Assembly (NCBI GenBank): GCA_905214155.1 | Contig: CAJMLC010000121.1 | Span: forward strand, 1 to 5,894 | Direction of reading: 5' to 3' | Length of the DNA stretch: 5,894 nucleotides | From: an uncultured bacterium | Lineage (GTDB): Bacteria > Bacillota > Clostridia > Oscillospirales > Oscillospiraceae | In this document: positions 1 to 5,810 of the stretch, one piece after another | Position numbering within the stretch: the stretch's first letter is position 1 | How the letters are laid out: the number at the start of each line of letters is the position of its first letter | The notes under the pieces: model-generated | Databases searched by the model: none | What the model was told of the DNA's origin: nothing | The model's input: only the letters and a program-made list of their open reading frames with translations | Made by a program: the position numbers and the translations under genes

Positions 1-18
1 GTAAAAGAGGAAAAGAAT

Positions 19-1776
19 ATGGATATTTTTAATGTACTGAACCTGATCGGCGGACTCTGTCTGTTCCTGTTCGGAATGAACCTGATGGGACAGGCGCTCG
101 AGCGCCGCGCGGGCGGCAAGCTCCGCTCGCTGCTGGGGAAGATGACCGGCCGGAAATTGGCCGGTTTTGCGATGGGCCTTGGGATCACGGCTGTGCGCCA
201 GAGTTGCTCGGCTACAACGGTCATGGTGGTCGGTTTTGTCAATTCCGGGCTGCTGACGCTGCGGCAGGCGATCAACGTCATCATGGGCGCCAACGTTGGC
301 ACGACGGTCACGGCATGGCTGCTCAGCCTTGGCGGGATCCAAAGCGATGCTGTGTGGGTGCAGCTGCTGAAGCCGTCGTCGTTCACGCCGGTGCTGGCTT
401 TGATCGGCATTGTTCTGTACATGTTCTGCAAGAGCGGCAAGAAAAAGGACACCGGTATGATCCTGCTCGGCTTCGCCACGCTGATGTTCGGCATGGAGAC
501 GATGACCGGCGCGGTCGCCGGGCTGAAGAATGTGCCGCAGTTCACGCAGCTGTTCCTTGCCTTTACGAATCCCGTGCTCGGCGTGCTCGCCGGTGCGGTC
601 CTGACCGGCATCATCCAGTCCAGCTCGGCCTCCGTCGGCATTTTGCAGGCGCTGGCCGTCACCGGGGCCGTCAGCTACGGCGCGGCCATCCCCATCATCA
701 TGGGACAGAATATCGGCACGTGCGTCACGGCCCTGCTCTCCTCCGTCGGCACGAATAAAAATGCGAAGCGCGCCGCCCTGGTCCACCTCTCCTTCAACGT
801 AATCGGCACAGTCGTCGGCCTAATTTTGTTCTGCGCGGTGCGCGCGCTGATCGCGCCGCCGATTTTGAACGAGGCGGCCACGATGTACGGCATCGCCATC
901 GCGCACTCCTGCTTCAACATCCTCTGCACGGCGCTGCTGCTGCCCTGCTCCGGCCTGCTGGAGAAGCTGGTCAACTGGCTCGTGCCGGGCGCGAAGGTCG
1001 TGGAAACGACGACGCAGCTCGACGAGCGCCTGCTCGCCACGCCGCCTGTCGCGCTGGAGCGCTGCCACACTGTGGCGGTGGAGATGGCGTGTGACGCAGC
1101 GCTGGCCCTGAAGGAGGCGCTGCAGTCGCTCGACGGCTGCACGCCGGAGCTGGCCTCCGACATCCGCCTGCGTGAGGACACGACCGACCGCGAAGAGGAT
1201 GCCCTCAGCACCTATCTGCTGAAGCTCAGCGCCTCGCAGACGCTCGGCGACCGCGAGAGCGAAGAGGTCACGGAGTTGCTGAAGCTCGTGGGCGACTTTG
1301 AGCGCGTTGCAGACCATGCCGTCAACATCCTCGAATCGGCAGAAGAGCTCTCGGAAAAGAAGCTGGCGTTTTCGGACGCGGCGCAGGGGGAGCTTTCGGT
1401 GCTGCGCGACGCGGTGACCGAGGTGCTCGACACGGCGCGCGAAGCGTTCGAGCGCGGCGACGTCCGGATGGCCATGCAGGTCGAGCCGCTGGAGCAGGTC
1501 ATCGACCAGCTCAAGGAGCAGATGCGCACGAACCACATCATGCGCCTGAAAAACGGCGATTGCAGCGTCGAGACCGGCTTCGTCCTCTCCGACATCCTGA
1601 CGAATCTGGAGCGCGTCTCCGACCACTGTTCCAACATCGCGGGCTGCGTCATCGATCTGCGGCAGCACAACCTCAACCTCCATGCCTCGCTCCAGGCGAG
1701 CCGCAGCGGCAGCGAGGAATACCTGCAGAAGTACCACGCCTATGCCTCCAAATATGCGCTTCCTGCCGCGAAGTGA
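19..1776 (+). CDS. Na+/phosphate cotransporter (NptA/PNaS family) with C-terminal PhoU-like domain
   Basis: Predicted inner-membrane sodium-dependent phosphate carrier of 585 residues, a normal length for bacterial Na/Pi cotransporters carrying a PhoU tail. The membrane part (about residues 1-325) holds the inverted repeat of the family: QSCSATT at 61-67 followed by GANVGTT at 90-96, then QSSSAS at 200-205 followed by GQNIGTC at 229-235. These are the two QSSS-type substrate and sodium motifs with their partner helices. The cytoplasmic tail (about 340-555) is helical and has both PhoU-type signatures, E428-R-x-x-D432-x-x-x-N436 and E531-R-x-x-D535-x-x-x-N539, which in PhoU proteins bind metal. 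By family knowledge the tail probably modulates uptake. The ATG is preceded by AGAGGA at 6-11 with 7 nt spacing; any promoter lies left of the window. The first motif reads RQSCS where the family usually has a hydrophobic residue plus QSSS. A terminator follows within 40 nt, so this gene ends its transcript. Family assignment is secure; the transported ion is inferred from homology. Confidence 0.95.
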   Translation: MDIFNVLNLIGGLCLFLFGMNLMGQALERRAGGKLRSLLGKMTGRKLAGFAMGLGITAVRQSCSATTVMVVGFVNSGLLTLRQAINVIMGANVGTTVTAWLLSLGGIQSDAVWVQLLKPSSFTPVLALIGIVLYMFCKSGKKKDTGMILLGFATLMFGMETMTGAVAGLKNVPQFTQLFLAFTNPVLGVLAGAVLTGIIQSSSASVGILQALAVTGAVSYGAAIPIIMGQNIGTCVTALLSSVGTNKNAKRAALVHLSFNVIGTVVGLILFCAVRALIAPPILNEAATMYGIAIAHSCFNILCTALLLPCSGLLEKLVNWLVPGAKVVETTTQLDERLLATPPVALERCHTVAVEMACDAALALKEALQSLDGCTPELASDIRLREDTTDREEDALSTYLLKLSASQTLGDRESEEVTELLKLVGDFERVADHAVNILESAEELSEKKLAFSDAAQGELSVLRDAVTEVLDTAREAFERGDVRMAMQVEPLEQVIDQLKEQMRTNHIMRLKNGDCSVETGFVLSDILTNLERVSDHCSNIAGCVIDLRQHNLNLHASLQASRSGSEEYLQKYHAYASKYALPAAK

Positions 1777-1813
1777 GCTGCGCAGGATCAAAAACACCTG
1801 AAATTGGGATCCG

Positions 1814-1848
1814 AATGCCGCCGGGACATTCCGTTCCGGCGGCGTTTT
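1814..1848 (+). terminator. Intrinsic terminator of the Na/Pi cotransporter gene
   Basis: GCCGCCGG at 1817-1824 pairs perfectly with CCGGCGGC at 1836-1843. A G-U and an A-U pair continue the stem inward (1825-1826 with 1834-1835), leaving the 7-nt loop CATTCCG. Three weaker pairs extend it outward into the T-run TTTT at 1845-1848. A second run of six T lies at 1864-1869. Its position 37 nt after the stop codon fits Rho-independent termination, and separates the transporter from the heat-shock unit. Confidence 0.85.
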
Positions 1849-1904
1849 GCGCATTCCGGGCGGTTTTTTACCAAACTGTGAACAAACATTGCTTTTTTTG
1901 TGAA

Positions 1905-1935
1905 TTTTAGCACTCTACTATTGACAGTGCTAAAA
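1905..1935 (+). promoter_or_regulatory. CIRCE operator (HrcA binding site)
   Basis: The left arm TTAGCACTC at 1907-1915 matches the CIRCE consensus exactly. After a 9-nt spacer the right arm CAGTGCTAA at 1925-1933 matches GAGTGCTAA at 8 of 9 positions. Two further T/A pairs outside make a continuous 10-bp inverted repeat, TTTTAGCACT and AGTGCTAAAA. CIRCE is the operator of HrcA, the heat-labile repressor of groE and dnaK operons in Gram-positive bacteria. Here it overlaps the -35 box of the promoter before the Hsp20 gene, so HrcA binding would block polymerase. The hrcA gene itself is not in the window. Confidence 0.93.
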
Positions 1936-1948
1936 ACCGTGGTATACT
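1921..1948 (+). promoter_or_regulatory. Sigma-A-type promoter of the Hsp20 gene
   Basis: A perfect -35 TTGACA (1921-1926), a 16-bp spacer and a -10 TATACT (1943-1948, 5/6) preceded by TGG, an extended -10 (TGn). Transcription should start near 1955, giving a leader of about 120 nt. The -35 hexamer shares bases with the right arm of the CIRCE operator, the usual arrangement for HrcA-repressed heat-shock genes. Confidence 0.88.
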
Positions 1949-2028
1949 GAAGCTGTTCCTGAGGGAGAGAGAAAGTTGAAAGCCTGATGGAACGAAATGA
2001 ACACATATATGATGGTAACAAAAGTTGC

Positions 2029-2049
2029 CGGTCCCCGCGAAGGGGACCG
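2029..2049 (+). promoter_or_regulatory. Stable hairpin in the hsp20 mRNA leader
   Basis: CGGTCCCC (2029-2036) and GGGGACCG (2042-2049) form a perfect 8-bp, GC-rich stem with the 5-nt loop GCGAA. It lies entirely inside the leader, ending 11 nt before the Shine-Dalgarno sequence GGAGGA at 2061-2066. No T-run follows, so it is not a terminator. It leaves the ribosome binding site unpaired, so it is not an obvious RNA thermometer. mRNA stabilisation or leader folding is possible; its role is not shown by the sequence. Confidence 0.6.
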
Positions 2050-2073
2050 AATGACGAAATGGAGGAATGACTT

Positions 2074-2514
2074 ATGTTGCCTAGCATTTTTGGTGAAAAT
2101 CTGTTTGATGATTTCTTTGGTGATCCGTTTGAAATGATGGTTCCGCAGAGCCGCAATCCGCTCTATGGCAAGCATGCCAAGAACCTGATGAAGACCGACG
2201 TCCGTGAGACCGAGGACAGCTATGAGCTGGACATCGATCTGCCGGGCTTCAAGAAGGAGGACGTCAGCGTCGAGCTGAAAAACGGCTACCTGACCATTCA
2301 GGCTGCGAAGAGCCTCGACAAGGACGAGCAGAAGAACGGCAAATACATCCGTCAGGAGCGTTACGCCGGTTCGATGAGCCGGAGCTTCTACGTCGGCGAG
2401 GGCGTCCGCCCCGAGGACGTGAAGGGCAAATTCGAGAGCGGCATCCTGCAGATCTCGCTGCCGAAGGCCGAGCAGAAGAAACTGCCCGCCCAGACCATGA
2501 TTGCCATCGAGTGA
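2074..2514 (+). CDS. Small heat-shock protein, Hsp20/alpha-crystallin family
   Basis: ATP-independent cytoplasmic holdase that binds unfolding proteins and keeps them refoldable by the DnaK and ClpB systems. The 146 residues match the usual size of clostridial Hsp18-type proteins. A short N-terminal arm rich in Phe and Asp (about 1-35) precedes the alpha-crystallin domain (about 38-131). That domain begins around the strand SYELDIDLPGFKKEDVSVEL and ends in the family signature ESGILQISLPK (121-131). The C-terminal tail ends in I143-A144-I145, the I-x-I anchor used in oligomer assembly. The ATG follows GGAGGA (2061-2066) with 7 nt spacing. The gene stands alone between its own CIRCE-controlled promoter and a strong terminator, so it is predicted to be repressed by HrcA and induced by heat or protein-folding stress. 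Family assignment is near certain; the regulation is inferred from the operator. Confidence 0.96.
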   Translation: MLPSIFGENLFDDFFGDPFEMMVPQSRNPLYGKHAKNLMKTDVRETEDSYELDIDLPGFKKEDVSVELKNGYLTIQAAKSLDKDEQKNGKYIRQERYAGSMSRSFYVGEGVRPEDVKGKFESGILQISLPKAEQKKLPAQTMIAIE

Positions 2515-2546
2515 TCACATGACGGCAAACCCAGATCAAGCACCCC

Positions 2547-2582
2547 AGCGGGGCCGGATCGTTCGATCCGGCCCCGCTTTTT
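2547..2582 (+). terminator. Strong intrinsic terminator of hsp20
   Basis: GCGGGGCCGGATC at 2548-2560 is the exact reverse complement of GATCCGGCCCCGC at 2565-2577: a 13-bp perfect stem closing a GTTC tetraloop, with an extra A-T pair at the base, followed by TTTTT (2578-2582). It lies 33 nt after the Hsp20 stop codon. The last Ts of the tract are also the first bases of the next promoter's -35 box. Confidence 0.93.
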
Positions 2583-2610
2583 GACAGAACGCGCAGGCGT
2601 GTGTTATACT
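2581..2610 (+). promoter_or_regulatory. Sigma-A-type promoter of the truncated aldo/keto reductase gene
   Basis: A perfect TTGACA (2581-2586), an 18-bp spacer and TATACT (2605-2610). Transcription would start near 2617, about 23 nt before the ATG at 2640. The -35 box begins inside the T-tract of the hsp20 terminator, so the two units are packed without spare bases. No CIRCE-like repeat is present here. Confidence 0.78.
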
Positions 2611-2626
2611 GGATCCATCAAAACAC

Positions 2627-2633
2627 AAGAGGG
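2627..2633 (+). promoter_or_regulatory. Ribosome binding site that sets the start at 2640
   Basis: AAGAGGG lies 6 nt before the ATG at 2640. The alternative upstream in-frame ATG at 2601 lies within the promoter -10 region, upstream of the predicted transcription start, and has no SD. Translation therefore most likely begins at 2640. Confidence 0.7.
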
Positions 2634-2639
2634 CTTGCA

Positions 2640-3173
2640 ATGGAGCAGTTCAAGGGCGGCAACCTCGTCAACCTGCCAGAGCGGGCGAAGGCGGTGCTCG
2701 ATGCGCTCCACGGCGGCAGCCCCGCGAGCTATGCCATCCGCTTCGCGGCCGGCTTCCCGAATGTGAAGATGGTGCTCTCCGGCATGAGCACGCTCGCGCA
2801 GGTGGAGGAAAACACGGCTTTCATGCGTGATTTCCGCCCGCTGGACGAGCGCGAGATGGACGCCGTCCATCAGGTACAGGAGATCTTCCACAGCATGAAT
2901 CTCATCCCCTGTATGGCCTGCCGCTACTGCACGGACGGATGTCCGCAGCAGATCTCCATCCCAGACCTGTTCGCCGCGATGAACAGCAAGCAGATCCTGC
3001 ACGATTGGAACGCCGACTATTATTACGGCGTCCACACCGGCCCGGGCCGCCGTGCGTCCGACTGTCTCGGCTGCGGCGCATGCGAGGCGTCCTGTCCGCA
3101 GCACCTGCCCATCCGGCAGCTGCTGCAGGATGTGGCTAAAGAATTCGAAAAGCCGAAGGCTTCCGAAGAATAA
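2640..3173 (+). CDS. N-terminally truncated aldo/keto reductase with C-terminal 2x[4Fe-4S] ferredoxin domain (probable gene remnant)
   Basis: The 177 residues correspond to the C-terminal half of the clostridial aldo/keto reductases that end in a ferredoxin domain (COG1453-type, usually about 370-400 residues). Residues 5-60 hold the end of the barrel: KGGNLVNLP, SPASYAIRFAAG, then VKMVLSGMS and the helix after it. Residues 91-101 (CMACRYCTDGC) and 142-152 (CLGCGACEASC) are two complete C-x2-C-x2-C-x3-C-P clusters, so the [4Fe-4S] sites are intact. About 200 N-terminal residues carrying the catalytic Asp, Tyr, Lys and His are missing, and no trace of them lies upstream. Aldo/keto reductase activity is therefore not expected; an electron-carrier role is conceivable but unproven. 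The promoter, SD, frame and terminator are all intact and there is no internal stop. Family members usually read MEPVKGGNLV at this point, against MEQFKGGNLV here. It could be a recent in-frame deletion remnant or a stand-alone ferredoxin-like gene; I favour the former. The reading frame is certain, the functional status is not. Confidence 0.8.
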   Translation: MEQFKGGNLVNLPERAKAVLDALHGGSPASYAIRFAAGFPNVKMVLSGMSTLAQVEENTAFMRDFRPLDEREMDAVHQVQEIFHSMNLIPCMACRYCTDGCPQQISIPDLFAAMNSKQILHDWNADYYYGVHTGPGRRASDCLGCGACEASCPQHLPIRQLLQDVAKEFEKPKASEE

Positions 3174-3180
3174 ACAAATA

Positions 3181-3214
3181 CCCGGCAATGACAGAAGTCA
3201 GTGCCGGGCCTTTT
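3181..3214. terminator. Probable bidirectional intrinsic terminator between converging genes
   Basis: CCCGGCA (3181-3187) pairs with TGCCGGG (3202-3208). After one A-G mismatch the stem continues as TGAC with GTCA, closing an AGAA loop: 11 pairs in all. On the plus strand it is followed by CCTTTTG, which ends the truncated reductase unit 7 nt after its stop. On the minus strand it is followed by the T-rich ATTTGTTTATT, 14 nt beyond the lipoprotein stop, so one hairpin can serve both genes. The T-tracts are modest on either side. Confidence 0.8.
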
Positions 3215-3222
3215 GTATCTGT

Positions 3223-5715
3223 TTACGACTGCTCTGCCATGTAGAGCTGGACGCGGTTCTGGATGAGCTGCGCGGTCTCCTCGGCGGTCTTTTCACCGGC
3301 GAAGAACGCACCGGCCTCGTCGTTGATGATCTCCATCAGGCTCTGGTCGTAGCGCATGATGCGGTTCGTGTTCTCGATGAGACCGTTGACCGTGTCATAT
3401 TGCTCCTGCGTCATGGCATAGACCTCGATCATCGGGCCGTCGCCATAGCTGAAGCCGCCTTTGCTGATCTCGACCGGCTCGCCGTTTTCATCGAGGCGGA
3501 TGTTGCCATTTTCGTCGTATTCGTAGTTCTTTTCCATCGCCTTTTCGGCCATCGCGTCAAATGCAGTCTTCGTGATTGGGAAAGCGTACTGGCTGCCCTG
3601 GTACTCGTCAGTGAGTGCGGATGCGATGAAGCTCCACGCCGCTTCCTTGTCGCGGCACTTCGTCGTGATGGCGATGGGCGCGGAGGCAGAGAAGCTGCTC
3701 CCGTCGTGGCCGGATGTGCTCGGGAAGCCAATGTAGCAGAGGTCGCCGCCCAGCTCGGCAAAGTTCTGGGAGACACCGTCAAAGCCGTAGATCGTGCCGT
3801 ACATCGAGAGCAGCTGATCGCCGTTGCGCATACGGACGGCATCCTGCTCATAATCATTCCAGTCGAACGTGCTGTAATCGAACTCCGCCGGGAACTGGGC
3901 TGCGAAGTTCAGATAGTCGATAAACTCCTGACTGTCGAAGCTGGCCGTGCCCGTCTCCCAGTCGACGAACGTATCGGCGTTCATGTACAGGCAGTAGGAG
4001 AGGACGTTGGCGCGCGTCGCGTCGACGTTGAAGATCGTCGCGTCCGGGTTCAGCTTGGAAAGCGCGTCTTCCAGATCGGCCAGCGTCCACGAGGTATAGC
4101 CGCCGACGACGCTTGCCAGCCCCGTCGCCGTCACGATGGAGAAGCTCAGCGGCAGCTCATAGAGCTTGCCGTCCTCACTGTCCGCGTCCAGCACCGGCGT
4201 GATCAGCGCGTCGCGGCCCATATCGGCATCGATGTAGGGATAGAGGTCTTCGAGCAGCCCCTTGGCCGCATACTGCCGCACGGGCAGGCCGTCGGTCAGG
4301 ATCATATCGGGGACATTGCCGGACATGATCTCCGTGTTCAGCTTCGTCAGGCCGTCGTCGCTCTGCGTGACCATGGTGCTGTTGCTGCCGGCGGATTCAT
4401 AGGTCATGCTGCTGTATTCCGAGTAATCCCTGACCACGATGCGGTATTTGTCGCTCGCACGGTTGAACTTGACGATCTGCCCGCGCAGGTTCCAGTCGAG
4501 GTTCATGCAGGCGAGCGTCAGCTCGGTCTTTTCCGCAACGGCCGAGGCGTCCACCGGTGTGAGCAAAATCAGCTCGCAGGTCTGCTCGTAGGTCGAGCGG
4601 TTGTAGTCCGCGCCGACGGCAAAGACGCGCCCGTCGGGCAGGACGGTATAGCTGTTGAGATTGTTGGAATCCACGTCGCAGGCCAGCCAGTCGACGACCT
4701 TTTCGCTCTCGTCCGTCTCGGCCTTCCAGCCGTAGAGGTTGCCGTTGTAGTCGTAATAGAGGTCATAGTCGCCGCTGCCGGGGTAGATGTTCCAGGCGTT
4801 GTTCGGCAGGGGCAGCTCCTCGCCCCAGGTCTTGGTCGCAGGGTCGAGCACCTTGAAGACGTTTTTGCTGGTGCCGTCGCTCGCGGTGCTGTAGGTGATG
4901 GCGCCGATCTTGTCCGCGCTGTATTGCGAGAGGCTGCCGCCATTCTCGTCCGAGAACGCGCAGACGGTCTTTCCCTCGCTGTCCAGCACCATAAGGGCCT
5001 GATAGTCGGTGGTGTAGAGATAGCCCTTGCTGTCGGCGTAGAGCGTGCCGAGATAGGGCTGTTCGTCGCCGCCGGCCTCGGTGAAGGCCGAGAGATCGAG
5101 CGGGGCCTCAAAGGCCTGCTTGCCGTCCGCGTCGAAGCGGAGCAGGCGATAGCTGGCCTGACTCTCAGAGGGGGTGTAGCCGTAATCGTCTGCACTGTTC
5201 TCATCCGCCTCCGCGGCGGTCTCGTTGTCCGCAGAGGCCTCCGGAGCCGCATAAGTATACGTCTGCTCCAGCAGCCAGACGCCGCCGTCCTGCGCGGCGC
5301 AGAGCGCCATGACATTCGTGTTCGAGTTCTCGCCCTCGCTCCCGGAGTAGTCCGTCTCGCCGACGGTCTGTGTGTCGAGGTCGTAGGTCAACAGCTTGCC
5401 GACGGTGGGGGTGTAGTCCGGCGTGTCGCTGTTCGCCGCGGCGTAGCTCTCATCCTGCACCTGCGCGTAGAAAAAGAGCGTATTGCCGCTGACGGCGCTG
5501 TCGTCAATGTAGCTTGTCTTCACGGGCAGCTCGAGATACTGCGCCTGATAGACGTATTTTGCGGTCAGTTGGGAATCGGCGTCGTTTTTCGTCTCCGTGC
5601 CGCTCACCGTCTTGTCGCCGGACGTGTCGCCCGCGTCATTTTTCTTGCCGCAGCCCGCAAGCACGCCGAGCAGCAGTACGCCGCACAGCAGCAGGGCCAG
5701 AATTCTTCGTTGCAT
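3223..5715 (-). CDS. Lipoprotein: predicted beta-propeller-like domain fused to a family 1 extracellular solute-binding protein
   Basis: Predicted membrane-anchored outer-surface protein of 830 residues, about twice the usual length of an ABC solute-binding protein (around 430). Residues 1-22 are a lipoprotein signal peptide (MQRR, hydrophobic core, lipobox LAGC with C22 as lipidation site), followed by a polar Gly/Ser/Asp/Thr-rich linker. Residues about 50-385 contain recurrent D-x-x-G-x-[LV]-[YFW] strands, for example QDGGVWLL near 142, DSKGYLYTTD near 228, DYNGNLYGW near 322 and LPDGRVFAVG near 359. These suggest a beta-propeller, interrupted near 158-178 by an acidic low-complexity loop. 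Residues about 397-830 have the family 1 binding-protein pattern: ELTLAC, LNTEIMSGNVPDMILTDG, AAKGLLEDLYPYID, GKLYELPLSFSI, KEAAWSFIASAL and the C-terminal IQNRVQLYM. Many family members bind sugars; the ligand here is unknown. No permease or ATPase gene is adjacent in the window. The ATG at 5715 is preferred over the in-frame ATG at 5754 because it follows AAGGAGG and starts a standard signal peptide. The binding-protein half and lipobox are confident; the propeller is an inference from repeats. Confidence 0.9.
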   Translation of the reverse strand: MQRRILALLLCGVLLLGVLAGCGKKNDAGDTSGDKTVSGTETKNDADSQLTAKYVYQAQYLELPVKTSYIDDSAVSGNTLFFYAQVQDESYAAANSDTPDYTPTVGKLLTYDLDTQTVGETDYSGSEGENSNTNVMALCAAQDGGVWLLEQTYTYAAPEASADNETAAEADENSADDYGYTPSESQASYRLLRFDADGKQAFEAPLDLSAFTEAGGDEQPYLGTLYADSKGYLYTTDYQALMVLDSEGKTVCAFSDENGGSLSQYSADKIGAITYSTASDGTSKNVFKVLDPATKTWGEELPLPNNAWNIYPGSGDYDLYYDYNGNLYGWKAETDESEKVVDWLACDVDSNNLNSYTVLPDGRVFAVGADYNRSTYEQTCELILLTPVDASAVAEKTELTLACMNLDWNLRGQIVKFNRASDKYRIVVRDYSEYSSMTYESAGSNSTMVTQSDDGLTKLNTEIMSGNVPDMILTDGLPVRQYAAKGLLEDLYPYIDADMGRDALITPVLDADSEDGKLYELPLSFSIVTATGLASVVGGYTSWTLADLEDALSKLNPDATIFNVDATRANVLSYCLYMNADTFVDWETGTASFDSQEFIDYLNFAAQFPAEFDYSTFDWNDYEQDAVRMRNGDQLLSMYGTIYGFDGVSQNFAELGGDLCYIGFPSTSGHDGSSFSASAPIAITTKCRDKEAAWSFIASALTDEYQGSQYAFPITKTAFDAMAEKAMEKNYEYDENGNIRLDENGEPVEISKGGFSYGDGPMIEVYAMTQEQYDTVNGLIENTNRIMRYDQSLMEIINDEAGAFFAGEKTAEETAQLIQNRVQLYMAEQS

Positions 5716-5722
5716 CGTTGTT

Positions 5723-5729
5723 CCTCCTT
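5723..5729 (-). promoter_or_regulatory. Ribosome binding site that sets the lipoprotein start
   Basis: On the minus strand this is AAGGAGG, a near-perfect Shine-Dalgarno sequence, 7 nt before the ATG at 5715-5713. It lies inside the longer possible reading frame that starts at 5754, and rules that start out in practice. Confidence 0.9.
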
Positions 5730-5744
5730 GTAAGGTCTGTGGCC

Positions 5745-5753
5745 ATTTTAACA
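5745..5753 (-). promoter_or_regulatory. Probable extended -10 promoter element of the lipoprotein gene
   Basis: On the minus strand the sequence reads TGT followed by TAAAAT, a 5/6 match to TATAAT with an extended -10 TGn. Transcription would start near 5738, about 22 nt before the ATG. No good -35 hexamer exists at the right distance; the best is TTCCGA, which belongs to the palindrome at 5759-5772. This suggests either reliance on the extended -10 or on an activator. Confidence 0.45.
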
Positions 5754-5758
5754 CGTTT

Positions 5759-5772
5759 TTCCGAAATCGGAA
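5759..5772. promoter_or_regulatory. Palindrome upstream of the lipoprotein gene, possible operator
   Basis: TTCCGA-AA-TCGGAA is a perfect 6-bp inverted repeat with a 2-bp spacer. It occupies the expected -35 region of the minus-strand promoter, about 21-34 nt upstream of the predicted transcription start. No T-run follows, and its 2-nt gap would close poorly as RNA, so a DNA-binding protein site is the more natural reading. The regulator is unknown. Confidence 0.4.
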
Positions 5773-5798
5773 GTCTTTTCGCCCAGAATTAAGGATTA

Positions 5799-5810
5799 TT
5801 AAGTTCTTAA
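5799..5810. repeat. Short palindrome TTAAG-TT-CTTAA
   Basis: A perfect 5-bp inverted repeat with a 2-bp spacer, the same geometry as the palindrome at 5759-5772 but a different, AT-rich sequence. TTAAG also occurs at 5789 and 5807 in direct orientation. It lies about 60 nt upstream of the lipoprotein's predicted transcription start and could be an upstream binding site or chance in AT-rich DNA. Confidence 0.3.

Noticed and set aside
820..1854. A 344-codon minus-strand frame, and other frames opposite or within the Na/Pi transporter gene.
   Set aside because: Arg- and Ala/Val-rich shadow translations caused by high GC at third codon positions. The plus-strand frame carries all recognisable motifs.
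2029..2066. Leader hairpin as a ROSE or fourU RNA thermometer.
   Set aside because: The stem is GC-rich and perfect and does not pair with the SD at 2061-2066, which both thermometer types require. CIRCE already explains heat control.
1788..2175. Minus-strand frames of 122 and 81 codons over the hsp20 promoter and leader.
   Set aside because: They run through the terminator, CIRCE and promoter, have no recognisable domain and no convincing SD, and are adequately explained as chance.
2601..2639. Upstream start at 2601 for the truncated reductase.
   Set aside because: It overlaps the -10 box and lies upstream of the likely transcription start, has no SD, and its extra residues do not match the family.
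3052..5733. An 893-codon open frame on the plus strand, longer than the real gene opposite it.
   Set aside because: It is the antisense shadow of the lipoprotein gene. Its translation is a run of Val, Arg, Ala and Leu without domains, its start lies inside the ferredoxin clusters of the reductase remnant, and the minus-strand frame has a lipobox, SD and family motifs.
5716..5754. Longer lipoprotein start at the ATG at 5754 (13 extra residues).
   Set aside because: The extra codons would lie over the SD and the -10 element and would place a polar stretch before a complete signal peptide. The ATG at 5715 has AAGGAGG at ideal spacing.
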